Assembly: GCA_030596125.1 (NCBI GenBank)
Contig: JAUVKT010000011.1
Coordinates: 1 to 47,104 of the forward strand
DNA: 47,104 bases
DNA from: Bacteroidales bacterium
GTDB lineage: Bacteria > Bacteroidota > Bacteroidia > Bacteroidales > VadinHA17
Direction: 5' to 3'
In this document: piece by piece, positions 46,113 through 47,104 of the stretch
Layout: each line of letters begins with the position of its first letter
Position numbering within the stretch: the first letter of the stretch is position 1
Notes under the pieces: model-generated
Databases searched by the model: none
The model's input: the letters and a program-made list of their open reading frames with translations, nothing else
Told to the model about the DNA's origin: nothing
Translations under genes and position numbers: made by a program

Positions 46113-47104
46113 TCAATACCACCCGATATTTTTTAACGGAGCTCTTGCCTTGTCAAAGAAAATATTGACTGAAATTCCTGTTTTTATCCAGTGAGCTCCG
46201 GGTTTATAGTATTCACTATTCATATACTCGTATCCTGCAAACAGATTAAACAACCCGATATTGTAATTCAGTTTTATGGATGGCATAATTACAATCCTGT
46301 TTTCAGGTTTTATGTAGGTGCCTAAATAGGTCTCACTGATCATATATCCAACATTTAGATCGGTGACTATCCCAAGGGTGCCATTGTAATAATTCTCTGA
46401 GATGATAAACTCTTTTCCAAAACCGGCATACGGAACATATTTTTTATCGAGATACTGGGTGAAGGAAACATCATTATCTTTTACCAGCACCCTAATATAA
46501 CCGGGTTTAAAATCGATGCCAAGGATTATCCTTATTTTATGTAATGGTTCTGAAAAACAGATAGCTGATCCAAAATAGATATCGGTTAGTTTAAATTTCA
46601 TCCCGGCTGACAGGGTTGCCTGGTCAATGCTGAATTTTACTCTCTCCTCTAATCCCTCATCCCTGAGAATATCGACAATCACCTTTCTGCTATACTTTCT
46701 TGCGATCAAAAACGGATCAAGGGTGCCCTCGGCAGATTTGCCGGTCACAGACTTATTCTTCAGGAGATATCTTGTCATATCCGAATGGCCATTGCGAATT
46801 GCGATGTTAAGGGCATCATAATTATAAATATTTGCCTGACTGGTTTTCGCTCCTTTTTTCAGCAGCAGTCCTGCCATCAGGGTATCCCCGTTTTGTGCAG
46901 CCAGATGCAGAGCTGTAAAACCTTTCTCATCACTACAATCTATATCCGCTCCATTTTGAATAAGCATGTCAGCTATCTCTGCATTGCCAGCCCAGGCTGC
47001 GGCCATAAGAGGGGTCGTCCCGTCTTCTGTCGTGGCATTAATAATGGCATTATAATAGATGAGCATATCCGTGAGGTAGGGATAGTTATAAATTGAAGCA
47101 TAAT
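46113..47104 (-). CDS. ankyrin-repeat protein (N-terminus beyond window edge)
   Basis: Ankyrin repeats GTTPLMAAAWAGNAEIADMLIQNGADIDCSDEKGFTALHLAAQNGDTLMAGLLLKKGA...YDALNIAIRNGHSDMTRYLL. Frame stays open beyond the listed ORF start (47066) to the edge (…YASIYNYPYLTDM). Confidence 0.85.
   Translation of the reverse strand, partial: YASIYNYPYLTDMLIYYNAIINATTEDGTTPLMAAAWAGNAEIADMLIQNGADIDCSDEKGFTALHLAAQNGDTLMAGLLLKKGAKTSQANIYNYDALNIAIRNGHSDMTRYLLKNKSVTGKSAEGTLDPFLIARKYSRKVIVDILRDEGLEERVKFSIDQATLSAGMKFKLTDIYFGSAICFSEPLHKIRIILGIDFKPGYIRVLVKDNDVSFTQYLDKKYVPYAGFGKEFIISENYYNGTLGIVTDLNVGYMISETYLGTYIKPENRIVIMPSIKLNYNIGLFNLFAGYEYMNSEYYKPGAHWIKTGISVNIFFDKARAPLKNIGWY

Noticed and set aside
1-47104. Prophage, integrative element or defence island
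   Set aside because: No integrase, transposase, phage structural, restriction or other defence genes recognised; gene content is mostly conserved housekeeping.

Overview
47.1 kb AT-rich chromosomal segment from a Bacteroidota (Bacteroidales-like) bacterium, assigned from gene families, gene order and TAnnTTTG-type promoters. Most of it is housekeeping. It has a dTDP-rhamnose/UDP-xylose sugar-nucleotide cluster, rpsA, rnz, guaA, a CtpA-like protease, a THUMP methyltransferase, gcvT, a serC/serA/DUF1015 cluster, uvrA, rsmE, tpiA, tmk, folP and cdaA. Both edges cut genes: a phosphohexomutase on the left and an ankyrin-repeat protein on the right. I saw no rRNA, tRNA, CRISPR array, transposase or phage gene. 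The signals not explained by genes are: (1) a dispersed family of intergenic low-complexity 7/8-mer arrays at about 10.3, 18.1-18.3, 26.6 and 32.1-32.2 kb, which share sub-motifs and a common GCC(A/G)ACT-like end; (2) a 44-bp GC-rich, imperfectly palindromic insert flanked by a perfect 8-bp direct repeat within one of these loci; (3) a short GC-rich palindromic element carried twice, in frame, in the expanded N-terminal repeat of ribosomal protein S1; (4) a signalling neighbourhood of SiaB-like kinase, SiaC-like phosphoprotein, a 1020-aa ABC-2 transporter with accessory N-terminal domains, and an Hpt-STAS pair; (5) a 1499-aa exported protein with internal repeats. I see no clear complete new defence or biosynthetic system. 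The repeat family and the Sia/ABC/Hpt/STAS neighbourhood are the best candidates for follow-up.
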